In this document: positions 1-9,361 of the stretch, piece by piece
How positions within the stretch are numbered: the stretch's first letter is position 1
Layout of the letters: every line of letters starts with the position of its first letter
Origin: an uncultured Mediterraneibacter sp.
Lineage (GTDB): Bacteria > Bacillota > Clostridia > Lachnospirales > Lachnospiraceae
Direction: 5' to 3'
DNA length: 64,000 nucleotides
Assembly: GCA_944383695.1 (NCBI GenBank)
Contig: CALWQP010000001.1
Location: 1 to 64,000, forward strand
Program-made: the position numbers and the translations under genes
Notes under the pieces: generated by a model
The model's input: the letters and a program-made list of their open reading frames with translations, nothing else
The model's database searches: none
What the model was told of the DNA's origin: nothing

Positions 1-426
1 GGGATCACGGAACATCCCATGATGCTGGCTACAAACAAAGAGATCCGTTCAAAGGATGATGTGATCCGCATTGCCAGAACCTACTTTTCCAGATGGCGGA
101 TCGAGGAATATTTTCGTTGTAAAAAGCAGACCTATCAGTTTGAAAACTTCCGTGTAAGGAAACTGGAAGCCATTAATGCACTTAACTTTTATATTACTTT
201 AGTTATGGCATTTTTAGCTCAGGAAGAATTAAGTCCTGAGACAAACGCCCTGAAAGTTTCAATCATACAGGAAGCAGATCCAATCAAGGATAAAGTCAGT
301 TTCTGCTATTATCGGCTGGCAAAAGGCATCTCCGGCATACTGTCATATGCCAAAGAGGGCATCCGGCTCTGGTACCGGACAAAGCGTCCGGCGTACCGTC
401 AACTATGCCTTAAGCTGACCGTTTGA
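1..426 (+). CDS. IS4-type DDE transposase, C-terminal part (cut by window edge)
   Basis: The frame is open from base 1 and ends at a TGA at 424-426, so the 5' part lies outside the window. The visible 141 residues contain the block YFSRWRIEEYFRCKKQTYQF, which carries the YREK-like C-terminal signature of IS4-superfamily transposases, where the last catalytic acidic residue lies (the E of RIEEYF region). The end, with RTKRPAYRQL, matches the usual C-terminus of this transposase group in clostridia as I recall it. The gene lies at the 3' side of the atp operon, convergent with atpC. Whether the complete element is functional cannot be seen. A second degraded copy of its 3' end follows at 625-738. 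Confidence 0.75.
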   Translation, partial: GITEHPMMLATNKEIRSKDDVIRIARTYFSRWRIEEYFRCKKQTYQFENFRVRKLEAINALNFYITLVMAFLAQEELSPETNALKVSIIQEADPIKDKVSFCYYRLAKGISGILSYAKEGIRLWYRTKRPAYRQLCLKLTV

Positions 427-747
427 ATAGATAAAAGAATATGTCTCCCAAAGCCCGGTTCCGGCGGGGCTTATAAAAGTGCCTCTATTCTCGGCACTGC
501 CATTCCAGAACTCTCAAAAAAACGGCAGATTGGTACTTGGAGAGGACATATCTATCTTTTCAATGCAGTTTGCGGAAACTCAAGCTTTTATACATTTAAG
601 GAATATCCTAAAATGAAAAAGTAACATACAGACAGCAGACCCGATTTAGGAAAAAGTCAGTTTCTGCTATTACCGGCTGGCAAAAGGCATCTCCGACACA
701 CTTTCATGTGCCAGAGAGGGCGTTTGGCTCTGGTACCGGCCTTTCCC
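427..747. mobile_element. IS remnant between transposase and atpC
   Basis: There is no intact gene here. Bases 625-738 are a diverged second copy of 264-376 of the transposase, with the same run from CATACA through GTCAGTTTCTGCTATTA to CTCTGGTACCGG. In this copy the reading frame is broken. Bases 427-624 hold no recognisable coding sequence. The direct repetition of a transposase 3' end suggests two nested or successive insertions of related elements that later decayed. The native 3' flank and terminator of the atp operon appear to have been lost or displaced by it. Confidence 0.6.
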
Positions 748-1164
748 CTACAGATTCCACTTTTTATCCTGTGCAAGCCTCAGCCTGTTCATTGCCCTGG
801 CGAGGGATGCCTGCGTGTGGTAATACTCCTGCGTGCTCTGTTTCTGGCGGAGTTTCTCCTCCGCGTGCTCCCGCTGCTCCCGGGCATGGCGTATGTCGAT
901 ATCCTCCGGGCGTTCTGCCGTATCCACGATCAGGGTCACACGGTTGTTCACAATCTCCGCAAAGCCTCCGCCAAGGGCCACTTCCTGCCACTTGCCTTCC
1001 TCTGCCTCCATGCGGCCGATGCCCACTGTGACGGCAATGACCATATTTTCATGGTTGGGGAGGATTCCTTTTTCTCCGTCCGGCGCCGGGATGACCATCT
1101 TCCGGCACCTGCCGTCATAGAACACCTTGTCGCTTGCTATGATCTTCAGTCCGAATGTATCCAT
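748..1164 (-). CDS. atpC: F-type ATP synthase epsilon subunit
   Basis: 138 residues, the usual length. This central-stalk subunit couples rotation to catalysis and can inhibit ATP hydrolysis. The N-terminal beta-sandwich is seen in FGLKIIASDKVFYDG and the conserved GEKGILPNHENMV stretch. It is followed by GGGFAEIVNNRVTLIVD and a C-terminal two-helix domain rich in E, K and R. It is the last gene of the atp operon, 5 nt after atpD. There is no clear terminator downstream because IS debris begins immediately. Confidence 0.95.
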   Translation of the reverse strand: MDTFGLKIIASDKVFYDGRCRKMVIPAPDGEKGILPNHENMVIAVTVGIGRMEAEEGKWQEVALGGGFAEIVNNRVTLIVDTAERPEDIDIRHAREQREHAEEKLRQKQSTQEYYHTQASLARAMNRLRLAQDKKWNL

Positions 1165-1169
1165 AACTC

Positions 1170-2612
<1,443 letters not shown>

Positions 2613-2638
2613 TCAGGAATGTTTTCAGAATATTCCTA

Positions 2639-3523
2639 CTACTTCTGCTGTGCCCTTGCACCGCCGCATACCTCTGTGATTTCCTGAGTGATCGCCGCCT
2701 GTCTGACCCGGTTATAGATAACGGACAGGTCATGGATCAGGCTCTCTGCGCTGTCTGTGGCGGATTTCATCGCCATCATGCGGGCGTTATGCTCGCTGGC
2801 ATATGCCTGTACAAGACATCCGTATATCATGCCTGTCACATAGTTGGGCACGATACTGTCCATCACCGCCTCAGCAGACGGATACAGATCGATCTCCTCC
2901 CTGTACACATTGAGCGGCATCTTCATCTCATTAAATGAACTTCTCTCCAGGGGCAGGAGCTTCATCACCTCTGCCTCTGACTGAACCGAATTCTCCATGC
3001 GCGTGTACACGATATAAATCTCATCCAGATCGCCGCTCTGGAACTGCTCCAGGAGCGCCCCGGCGATATCCCTCGCCCGGTGCATGGTCGGTTTCTGGAC
3101 CGTATACTGGAAATTTGTGTCGATCTCCACGCCCCGCTTCGCAAAATAGTGCCGTCCCAGCTCTCCTACCACAAATAATTTGTGTGAGCCCGGTCTGGAA
3201 AGGATTTCTTCCTCCAGCTTCACTACATTATGGTTATATGCTCCGGCAAGGCCTTTGTCTGCCGTCACAACGATGGAACCGATCTTCCGCTCCTCTGCCG
3301 GAATCTTCCCCCTTTTGTCAAAAAAGGGATGTTCCAACTCCGGGAGATGTCTCAAAATCCTGGATATCTCTCCCTGAAGCGCATAGAAATAGGGCTCTGT
3401 ATCCATCAGCTTTTTCTTTGCCTGGGTCATTTTGGAGGAGGAGATCATGTACATGGCATTTGTGATCTTCATGGTGTCCCTGACACTGTTGATGCGGCTC
3501 TGTATCTCTCTGATATTTGCCAT
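2639..3523 (-). CDS. atpG: F-type ATP synthase gamma subunit
   Basis: 294 residues, typical length. This is the rotor shaft of F1. It starts with MANIREIQSRINSVRDTMKITNAM, the highly conserved N-terminal helix, and ends with the conserved C-terminal helix around RQAAITQEITEVCGGA. The two long helices at the termini form the coiled coil inside the alpha3beta3 ring. It follows atpA by 4 nt and precedes atpD by about 65 nt. Confidence 0.96.
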   Translation of the reverse strand: MANIREIQSRINSVRDTMKITNAMYMISSSKMTQAKKKLMDTEPYFYALQGEISRILRHLPELEHPFFDKRGKIPAEERKIGSIVVTADKGLAGAYNHNVVKLEEEILSRPGSHKLFVVGELGRHYFAKRGVEIDTNFQYTVQKPTMHRARDIAGALLEQFQSGDLDEIYIVYTRMENSVQSEAEVMKLLPLERSSFNEMKMPLNVYREEIDLYPSAEAVMDSIVPNYVTGMIYGCLVQAYASEHNARMMAMKSATDSAESLIHDLSVIYNRVRQAAITQEITEVCGGARAQQK

Positions 3524-3527
3524 ATTA

Positions 3528-5042
3528 TCACCTGCTCTTTTTAAATTCCTCTGCGGTCTCCACGATCTTCCGGATCAAATCTTCTGACAGTTCCTTCTTT
3601 TCCTCAATCTCCTGTCCTATCTCCGGATGCGCTGAATCAAAGTACGTCAGCATATCTGACTGGAACTGTTTGATCTGCTTTTTCTCTATCCCCAGCATCA
3701 CCTTGTGCGTAGCCGCGCACAGTGTGATCACCTTCTCATGCAGGGAGAGCGGATGGTAGAGGGGCTGTTTTAGCAGCTCCATGAGCCCGCTTCCATATTC
3801 AAGCTGTTCCTTTGTCGCCGCGTCAAGGTCGGAGCTGAACTGGGTGAATACTTCCATCTCCCTGTACTGCGCCAGATCAATACGGATGCTTCCCGCCGCT
3901 TTCTTCATCGCCTTTGTCTGCGCCGCGCCGCCCACACGTGATACCGAGAGCCCTACATTCACCGCCGGCCTCATGCCTGACGCAAAAAGACCGCTCTCCA
4001 GGAAAATCTGTCCGTCTGTGATGGAAATCACGTTCGTCGGAATATATGCCGATACATCTCCCGCCTGTGTCTCAATGATGGGCAGTGCTGTGATCGACCC
4101 GCCTCCCAGCTTATCGCTCAGGCGGCTGGATCTCTCCAGAAGTCTTGAATGCAGATAGAACACGTCTCCCGGATATGCCTCACGTCCCGGAGAACGTCCC
4201 AGCAGCAGGGAAAGCGCCCGGTATGCCACTGCGTGCTTGGACAAGTCGTCATATACGATCAGCACGTCCTTTCCCTGGTACATGAAATGTTCCGCCATCG
4301 CTGTCCCCGAATAAGGGGCGATATACTGAAGGGGCGCGCAGTCGCTTGCTGTGGATGAAACTACGATCGTGTAGTCCATCGCTCCGTGTGTCTTCAGCGT
4401 GTTTACCACTTTTGCCACAGTAGATGCTTTCTGCCCGACGGCAACATAAATACAGATCACATCCTTGCCCTTCTGATTTAAGATCGTGTCCATGGCAATG
4501 GATGTCTTTCCCGTCTGACGGTCGCCGATGATCAGCTCACGCTGTCCGCGGCCGATCGGGAACATCGCGTCAATAGAGAGAATTCCTGTCTCCATGGGAA
4601 CGCTGACCGACTTACGGTCAATGATCCCCGGCGCCTCTCTCTCAATGGGGCGATAGTCGTCTGCTTTGACCTCACCCTTGCCGTCGATCGGCTCGCCCAG
4701 GGCGTTGACCACGCGTCCGATATATGTATCTCCTACCGGCACGCCGGCACGCTTGCCAGTCCGCGATACTTTCATTCCTTCGCGGATTTCCGTATCGCTG
4801 CCAAAAAGGATGCATCCCACCTCGTCCTTGCGGATGTCCTGCACCATACCTTTCAGCCCGGTCTCAAATGTAACGATCTCGCCGTACATTGCATGGTCAA
4901 TGCCATAGATCCTGGCAATCCCATCGCCTACCGCAATAACAGTCCCCACTTCACTGTCTTTGCTCATTTTATCAAAATTCTCTATCTCTTCTCTTAAGAC
5001 AGAGATAATCTCGTCTGAATTGATCGAACCCACCTTGTTCAC
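3528..5042 (-). CDS. atpA: F-type ATP synthase alpha subunit
   Basis: 504 residues, full length. This is the non-catalytic nucleotide-binding subunit of F1. It has Walker [14 protein letters not shown], the conserved [27 protein letters not shown] lead-in and the C-terminal alpha-helical domain ending in EFKKSR. The start overlaps the end of atpH by 4 nt (ATGA type), which implies translational coupling. Confidence 0.97.
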   Translation of the reverse strand: MNKVGSINSDEIISVLREEIENFDKMSKDSEVGTVIAVGDGIARIYGIDHAMYGEIVTFETGLKGMVQDIRKDEVGCILFGSDTEIREGMKVSRTGKRAGVPVGDTYIGRVVNALGEPIDGKGEVKADDYRPIEREAPGIIDRKSVSVPMETGILSIDAMFPIGRGQRELIIGDRQTGKTSIAMDTILNQKGKDVICIYVAVGQKASTVAKVVNTLKTHGAMDYTIVVSSTASDCAPLQYIAPYSGTAMAEHFMYQGKDVLIVYDDLSKHAVAYRALSLLLGRSPGREAYPGDVFYLHSRLLERSSRLSDKLGGGSITALPIIETQAGDVSAYIPTNVISITDGQIFLESGLFASGMRPAVNVGLSVSRVGGAAQTKAMKKAAGSIRIDLAQYREMEVFTQFSSDLDAATKEQLEYGSGLMELLKQPLYHPLSLHEKVITLCAATHKVMLGIEKKQIKQFQSDMLTYFDSAHPEIGQEIEEKKELSEDLIRKIVETAEEFKKSR

Positions 5043-5566
5043 CTCCCGATTAATGTATCATACAGTCTGTCCATACGCCCTTTTATACTCCAGTCGTACT
5101 CATCGCTTCCTACACGCAGAAGGAATCCCCCGAGCAGGGAATCATCGCGGCACACCTGTATCTTTGCTTTCTCCGCCTTATATTTCCGGCAGAGGAATGC
5201 CTCTATGCCTTTTTTCTGCTCCTCCCCGGGAGGCGTTACGCACGACAGCACAGCGCGTATGATGCCTTCTCGGCTTTCCCGGCAGTTATCATATGCGGCA
5301 AATATTTCATCCATCAGCCCCATTCTCTGATATCTGCACACTGTCTTCAGGAAATTTCTCATCTCTTTGGGAAATACCTTATCGATCACACTGTACTTCT
5401 TTTTCAGAGAAATCGTCGGATTCATAAATACATCCGTAAGCTGCGGCACTTCCTTTAATATTTCCTGCGTCTTGCTGACTGTTTCTTCCGGGACATCCAG
5501 TCCAAAAAGCACACTTCCGTATGAGACTGCCGGTGAAGAGCATCTTATCTCTTTATCTGTCTTCAT
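5039..5566 (-). CDS. atpH: F-type ATP synthase delta subunit
   Basis: Peripheral-stalk subunit linking F1 to subunit b (OSCP/delta family). The open frame begins with a GTG at 5581, but AGGTGAGGG stands about 8 nt before the ATG at 5566, which gives 175 residues and is preferred. Family features are the [25 protein letters not shown] block and the C-terminal [25 protein letters not shown] motif (family pattern GGxxxxxGxxxxDxSxxxxLxxL). It overlaps atpF by 14 nt and atpA by 4 nt. Confidence 0.94.
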   Translation of the reverse strand: MKTDKEIRCSSPAVSYGSVLFGLDVPEETVSKTQEILKEVPQLTDVFMNPTISLKKKYSVIDKVFPKEMRNFLKTVCRYQRMGLMDEIFAAYDNCRESREGIIRAVLSCVTPPGEEQKKGIEAFLCRKYKAEKAKIQVCRDDSLLGGFLLRVGSDEYDWSIKGRMDRLYDTLIGR

Positions 5567-6050
5567 TTTCACTGCCCTCACCTGCTTTTCCTGCGGTCTC
5601 TTTCAGAAACTGTTCATACAGTTCCCGGTCCGCCTGCTCTCCGGTCTGCCTGCCCACGATCTTCGCGGCAGATGCAGCGGCCAGTCCCGCGATCTCGGAC
5701 TGAAGCTCTTTCATCGTCTTCTCCCGCTCCATCCTCACGGTCTCTTTGGCGGACTCAATAATGCTTCCTGCCTTTTCCCCTGCCTCACCGACGATCCGGT
5801 CATACTCTGCCCTTGCAGCTCTCCGCGCATTGTCTACGATGCGGACGGATTCCTGCTTTGCTCCGCTTAAGGCCTCTTCGTATTCCTGTTTCATCTTAAG
5901 GGCGTCATTCTGCATATCCTGCGCGTTCTTAAAGCCTTCTTCGACCATCTGCTTCCTCTTCTCCATGACCTGCGTCACGGGACGAATGAGGAAATGTCTC
6001 AGCAAAAGATAAAGAACAACAAGGTTTATAATGGTATAGACCAGGTTCAT
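5553..6050 (-). CDS. atpF: F-type ATP synthase subunit b
   Basis: Peripheral-stalk membrane anchor. It has one N-terminal transmembrane helix (NLVYTIINLVVLYLLLRHFLI, positions about 2-22), followed by a long charged, alanine-rich helix predicted to be a right-handed coiled coil, and a C-terminal delta-binding end. The frame runs back to a GTG at 6065, but an AAGGTGAT site 10 nt before the ATG at 6050 supports the shorter 165-residue form. Only one b gene is present, so the stalk is expected to be a homodimer. Confidence 0.93.
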   Translation of the reverse strand: MNLVYTIINLVVLYLLLRHFLIRPVTQVMEKRKQMVEEGFKNAQDMQNDALKMKQEYEEALSGAKQESVRIVDNARRAARAEYDRIVGEAGEKAGSIIESAKETVRMEREKTMKELQSEIAGLAAASAAKIVGRQTGEQADRELYEQFLKETAGKAGEGSENEDR

Positions 6051-6143
6051 GTTTATCTGAATCACCTTTTCAACCCGCCTTTCTTATGATCTTCTTCTAT
6101 CCGTCAGCCTCATCGGCTGAACACTGAGCGCTTCCCCCGGTTT

Positions 6144-6368
6144 CTATTTAAGGAAGAAAATGATCATGATACCGATGATAAACCCATAGATTGCTGTTGC
6201 CTCTGCCAGCGCGCATCCAAGGATCAGGTTCTTGCTGATCTTACCCTCTGCCTCAGGCTGTCTTGCGATTGCCTCTGTCGCCTTGCCTGTGGCGATGCCG
6301 ATGCCAAGTCCTGCTCCAATACCTGTCAAAACTGCGATACCTGCTCCGATAGCTATAATTGTTCCCAT
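6144..6368 (-). CDS. atpE: F-type ATP synthase subunit c
   Basis: 74-residue hairpin proteolipid forming the rotor ring. Helix 1 is glycine-rich ([12 protein letters not shown]), then the polar loop ARQPEA, then helix 2 with the ion-carrying glutamate E56 in [10 protein letters not shown]. Compared with the Na+-dependent ring of Ilyobacter tartaricus, the ligand positions Q32 and S66 are here I23 and A57, while T58 and Y61 are kept. The loss of two Na+ ligands points to proton rather than sodium coupling, which is an inference. A good AGGAG site precedes the ATG. Confidence 0.96.
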   Translation of the reverse strand: MGTIIAIGAGIAVLTGIGAGLGIGIATGKATEAIARQPEAEGKISKNLILGCALAEATAIYGFIIGIMIIFFLK

Positions 6369-6469
6369 TTTCTTAGTCTCCTTTTTCTCAATAAAATTTA
6401 ATGATCTTTCTAATACCTGATCCTTTTCAGGATCTTATGTCCCTTTTATCTATGTAGGAAAGAAGGGCT

Positions 6470-7126
6470 TTACTCCATCTCCTCCGTCATGAAGAGCGCT
6501 GTCAGGAATACGAACACATATGCCTGAAGCAGACCGTCAAAGATGTCAAAATAAAAACTCACCGGGACCGGAATGATCAGCGGCACGAAATATTTCAAAA
6601 GTTCCAACACCACAAATCCCGCCAGCATATTGCCGAAAAGCCGCATACAAAGGGACAGTGGCCTTATTACTACTTCCAGGACCATGATCGGCGCCACCAC
6701 AGGCACCGGCTGTCCAAAATGCCTGAGCCAGTGCTTCAGCCCATTCTTGCGGATGCCCGAATACTCGATCAGAAACATACTCATGATCGCAAGCGCCGCG
6801 GTCACGTTCAGATCTTTTGTGGGCGGTTTGAATCCAAACAGCGCGATCGTATTTGCCACCGCCAGATAGAGAAGCACCGTGATCAGATAAGGAATATATC
6901 TGCGGTTCTCTTTTCCGATAACTCCCTCAAAGAAATCCTGAGCCCAGCTTATCGCTGCTTCCAGTGCAAGCTGTACTTTTCCGGGATTCTCGACTCGTAA
7001 GTTCCTTGTCAGGATGATGGACGGTATCACAAGCACTGCCATGATGATCCACGTGACAACAACTGATTCTGAAATCCCGCCCAGGACCGGAAGGGTGAAG
7101 ACTGTCTCGCAGTTCATCTCTTCCAT
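6470..7126 (-). CDS. atpB: F-type ATP synthase subunit a
   Basis: Membrane stator subunit forming the ion half-channels. About five to six hydrophobic segments are visible. The essential arginine lies in LCMRLFGNMLAGFVVLELL, the conserved helix facing the c ring. The ATG at 7126 (MEEMNCETVF) has no good ribosome binding site. Strong AAGGAG and AAAGGAGGGAG motifs lie about 30-70 nt upstream in an in-frame open stretch without ATG, so a non-AUG start (ATT, ATC or CTG) upstream is possible. It is the first gene of the operon; no atpI-like gene is seen before it. Confidence 0.93.
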   Translation of the reverse strand: MEEMNCETVFTLPVLGGISESVVVTWIIMAVLVIPSIILTRNLRVENPGKVQLALEAAISWAQDFFEGVIGKENRRYIPYLITVLLYLAVANTIALFGFKPPTKDLNVTAALAIMSMFLIEYSGIRKNGLKHWLRHFGQPVPVVAPIMVLEVVIRPLSLCMRLFGNMLAGFVVLELLKYFVPLIIPVPVSFYFDIFDGLLQAYVFVFLTALFMTEEME

Positions 7127-7716
7127 CAGTTTTTCTGTCAGATTTCCCGTATTGCTCCCTCCTTTTCTCAGATTGTATTCTCTTGCGGAAATGATTGCTC
7201 CTTACAGTACCTCTCCTGTTCTCCGGGGATTTTTCGTACAAAAAAAAGGAGCTGTTCCTCTTTGAACCCCTTGAATCTTTTCCTGGCTTTTTTCGGTAGA
7301 TACCATGCTTCGTTTGCTTAAATCAACTGTTCCTTCTTATCTAATGAAACTGCTGCCTCCAAAAGCTGTAACAATATTACGCCCGGGTAATTTTTTTGTC
7401 AACATACATCATCTTTCGCATGCCCTCTGCCCTGACGTCTCATTTTTATTTCACTTTGTCCTTTTTCCGCCGCCATGAAGGCCGGTTTTTTATTTATTAT
7501 TCATCTGGTTTTTCCAGACAATTTAAAATGAGCGATTTTTTTATGATTATTTCACAGAAAAACCCGCTCAAATTGATTAAATCTTTGTCGAATCCGTATA
7601 TTCAAATGTCTATTTTTTAACAAATCAGCATCAAAAGAATCAGAATCCGTATAATTTCAGGATGGTTTGCGGCATAATGATTGCACGGACTCGATAAATT
7701 TATTGAGGAGGCTGAA
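7127..7716. other. Intergenic leader region of atp operon and upstream spacer
   Basis: About 590 bases lie between two divergent genes. The part 7127-7367 is the transcribed atp leader. On the minus strand it holds a 34-codon open frame (7306 to 7202, MVSTEKSQEKIQG...) that ends just before an AAGGAG motif. It has no clear ribosome binding site of its own. From 7403 to 7716 the sequence is AT-rich. A TATAAT at 7650-7655 could serve the plus-strand gene at 7717, but I see no matching -35 box. Confidence 0.4.
7374..7402 (-). promoter_or_regulatory. Sigma-A promoter of the atp operon
   Basis: On the minus strand TTGACA (7402-7397) and TAATAT (7379-7374) are separated by exactly 17 bases. The -35 box is perfect and the -10 box is one base from consensus. 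The next gene downstream is atpB, which gives a leader of roughly 240 nt. No other strong promoter is visible between here and atpB. Confidence 0.7.
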
Positions 7717-8439
7717 ATGGCTAAAAGAATTTCATTTACAGAAAAATATTTTCCACGGCTGTCGGACAGGATATTTTTTCTGTGCGGCTTACTGATGCTG
7801 GGCAGCGAGATCTGGAAGCAGCTTATCCTGACATTTGTTCTCGGGCACGGAACATATAACTGGTGGTATTTTCCATTTCAGTTGTGCAGCATCCCCATGT
7901 ATGTGCTGCTCGCCTATCCATGGCTGCGCAGGGAAGGCACGCGCCGAATGCTCCTCGCCTTCCTGATGAGCTACTGTCTCCTGGGCGGAGTGGCTGTGTT
8001 TGCGGACACGAGCGGCCTGCAGTATCCTCTCCCGGCCCTGACCGTACATTCCTGGTCGTGGCACATCCTGCTGGTCCTGGTCGGACTTGGCGCGGGTATT
8101 GTATATTTCCGTAATCTGAGAGCGGACGCGAAAAATATCATCTTCTCGCGCACATTATCCCGCGCCCTCCCCCTGCGCCCCTTCTTCCACGCCACGCTTC
8201 TCTACCTTGCCTGCTGCCTCGCGGCAGAAGCACTTAACCTGTCACTGGGTCAATTCGGGCTGATCAATATGTTCTACATCAATCCCGGCCTCCAGATGCA
8301 GCAGGTCGTCTTCCGGGACCTGATCCCGGTCATTGGCAATCTTCCGGCTATCCTCGTCTATATAGCCGCGACCTGCGTGGGAGCATTTTTATTCTTCCTG
8401 ATCTGGAATCTGTCCTTGCGGCTTTTCTCCCGAAAATAG
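7717..8439 (+). CDS. TMEM164/YwaF-family integral membrane protein
   Basis: 240 residues. The start at 7717 is set by GAGGAGG 7 nt upstream; an in-frame TTG at 7681 is rejected. Six to seven hydrophobic segments are visible. The block NWWYFPFQLCSIPMYVLL after the second segment and the later LINMFYINPG resemble the TIGR02206/YwaF (TMEM164) group of unknown function. It stands alone on the plus strand, divergent from the atp operon and convergent with the next gene. Its last 51 bases overlap the 3' end of that gene on the opposite strand. Function unknown. Confidence 0.7.
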   Translation: MAKRISFTEKYFPRLSDRIFFLCGLLMLGSEIWKQLILTFVLGHGTYNWWYFPFQLCSIPMYVLLAYPWLRREGTRRMLLAFLMSYCLLGGVAVFADTSGLQYPLPALTVHSWSWHILLVLVGLGAGIVYFRNLRADAKNIIFSRTLSRALPLRPFFHATLLYLACCLAAEALNLSLGQFGLINMFYINPGLQMQQVVFRDLIPVIGNLPAILVYIAATCVGAFLFFLIWNLSLRLFSRK

Positions 8440-9330
8440 CTTTTCGCCCTCTCCAACACCGTTTTCCTGCCCTGCGGCGGTCTCCCTGGCGATCTTTAAG
8501 AAATCCCGGTCCGCTGTCTTCCTCCGCGGGATAAAGCTTCCCGCTACCCTTCCCTTCCCCCGGTTCTTCACAAAGAAGAATCCGAGCACAGAGAATACGA
8601 CTGCACCGATAAAATTGACAATCAGATCCTGCATCGTGTCGATCAGGCCGATATCCAGATATCCGCCCAGTCCCAGCTCCTGTCCGTTCACCGCTGTCTC
8701 GGTGATGCCTTTTATCACATAAGGCACATTGCGTCCCGCCGGGTCGAGCGTAACCGAGCGGATCGTATGAAGGACCGTGTCCTTCTGCATGTCGTAGCCA
8801 ATAAGCGTGTCCATCCCGAACTCGAAGAACTCCCATATCACGCCGATGGTCATTGAGAAACAGAACGCAACGATCGCCAGAAACAGCGGAGACAGATTAA
8901 ACACTGTTTTCTCACTGCGATTTAAAAGGTCAACCAGCGAGAATCCGATCGCAGCCGCAAGGAAACCGTTGATCGTATGAAGAACGGTATCCCAAAACGG
9001 AAACATCAGATAAAATTCGCTGATCTCTCCCAGGATTTCCGCCGAAAAGATGAACACGAGTATGATGATCTCCAGCGTAGTCGGAAGTTCCACCTTGAAT
9101 GTGATCTGCACCAGGCTCGGGATTACGAGCAGAAGCAGTGTCAGCGCACAGAGGAACACATTTTCATAGTTTCTGTTAAAAAGCTGAAGGACCAGCATCA
9201 CGATCACAAGGAGCCGCAGCGTAAAATAAACGATGAAAGAGCTTCTGTGCTCCCGCAGTTCCATATAAAGCGCGGTGCTTAAATTTCGAAACCAGCCGTT
9301 TTTCTGTTTTTCTTTTTTGTCTCTGCTCAT
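8389..9330 (-). CDS. YjdF/DUF2238-like polytopic membrane protein
   Basis: 313 residues with six to seven predicted membrane helices and a charged cytoplasmic C-terminus of about 70 residues. Characteristic blocks are MFPFWDTVLHTINGFLAA and GVIWEFFEFGMDTLIGYD, with conserved D, H, N and E residues inside helices, as in the DUF2238 membrane family (the E. coli inner-membrane YjdF, not the RNA-linked YjdF near 21000). It follows potCD by 31 nt on the same strand and may be cotranscribed. The 3' end overlaps the convergent gene by 51 bases. Role unknown. Confidence 0.6.
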   Translation of the reverse strand: MSRDKKEKQKNGWFRNLSTALYMELREHRSSFIVYFTLRLLVIVMLVLQLFNRNYENVFLCALTLLLLVIPSLVQITFKVELPTTLEIIILVFIFSAEILGEISEFYLMFPFWDTVLHTINGFLAAAIGFSLVDLLNRSEKTVFNLSPLFLAIVAFCFSMTIGVIWEFFEFGMDTLIGYDMQKDTVLHTIRSVTLDPAGRNVPYVIKGITETAVNGQELGLGGYLDIGLIDTMQDLIVNFIGAVVFSVLGFFFVKNRGKGRVAGSFIPRRKTADRDFLKIARETAAGQENGVGEGEKLFSGEKPQGQIPDQEE

Positions 9331-9361
9331 GGCTCACACACTCTCTCTTCATTTTGTCCGG

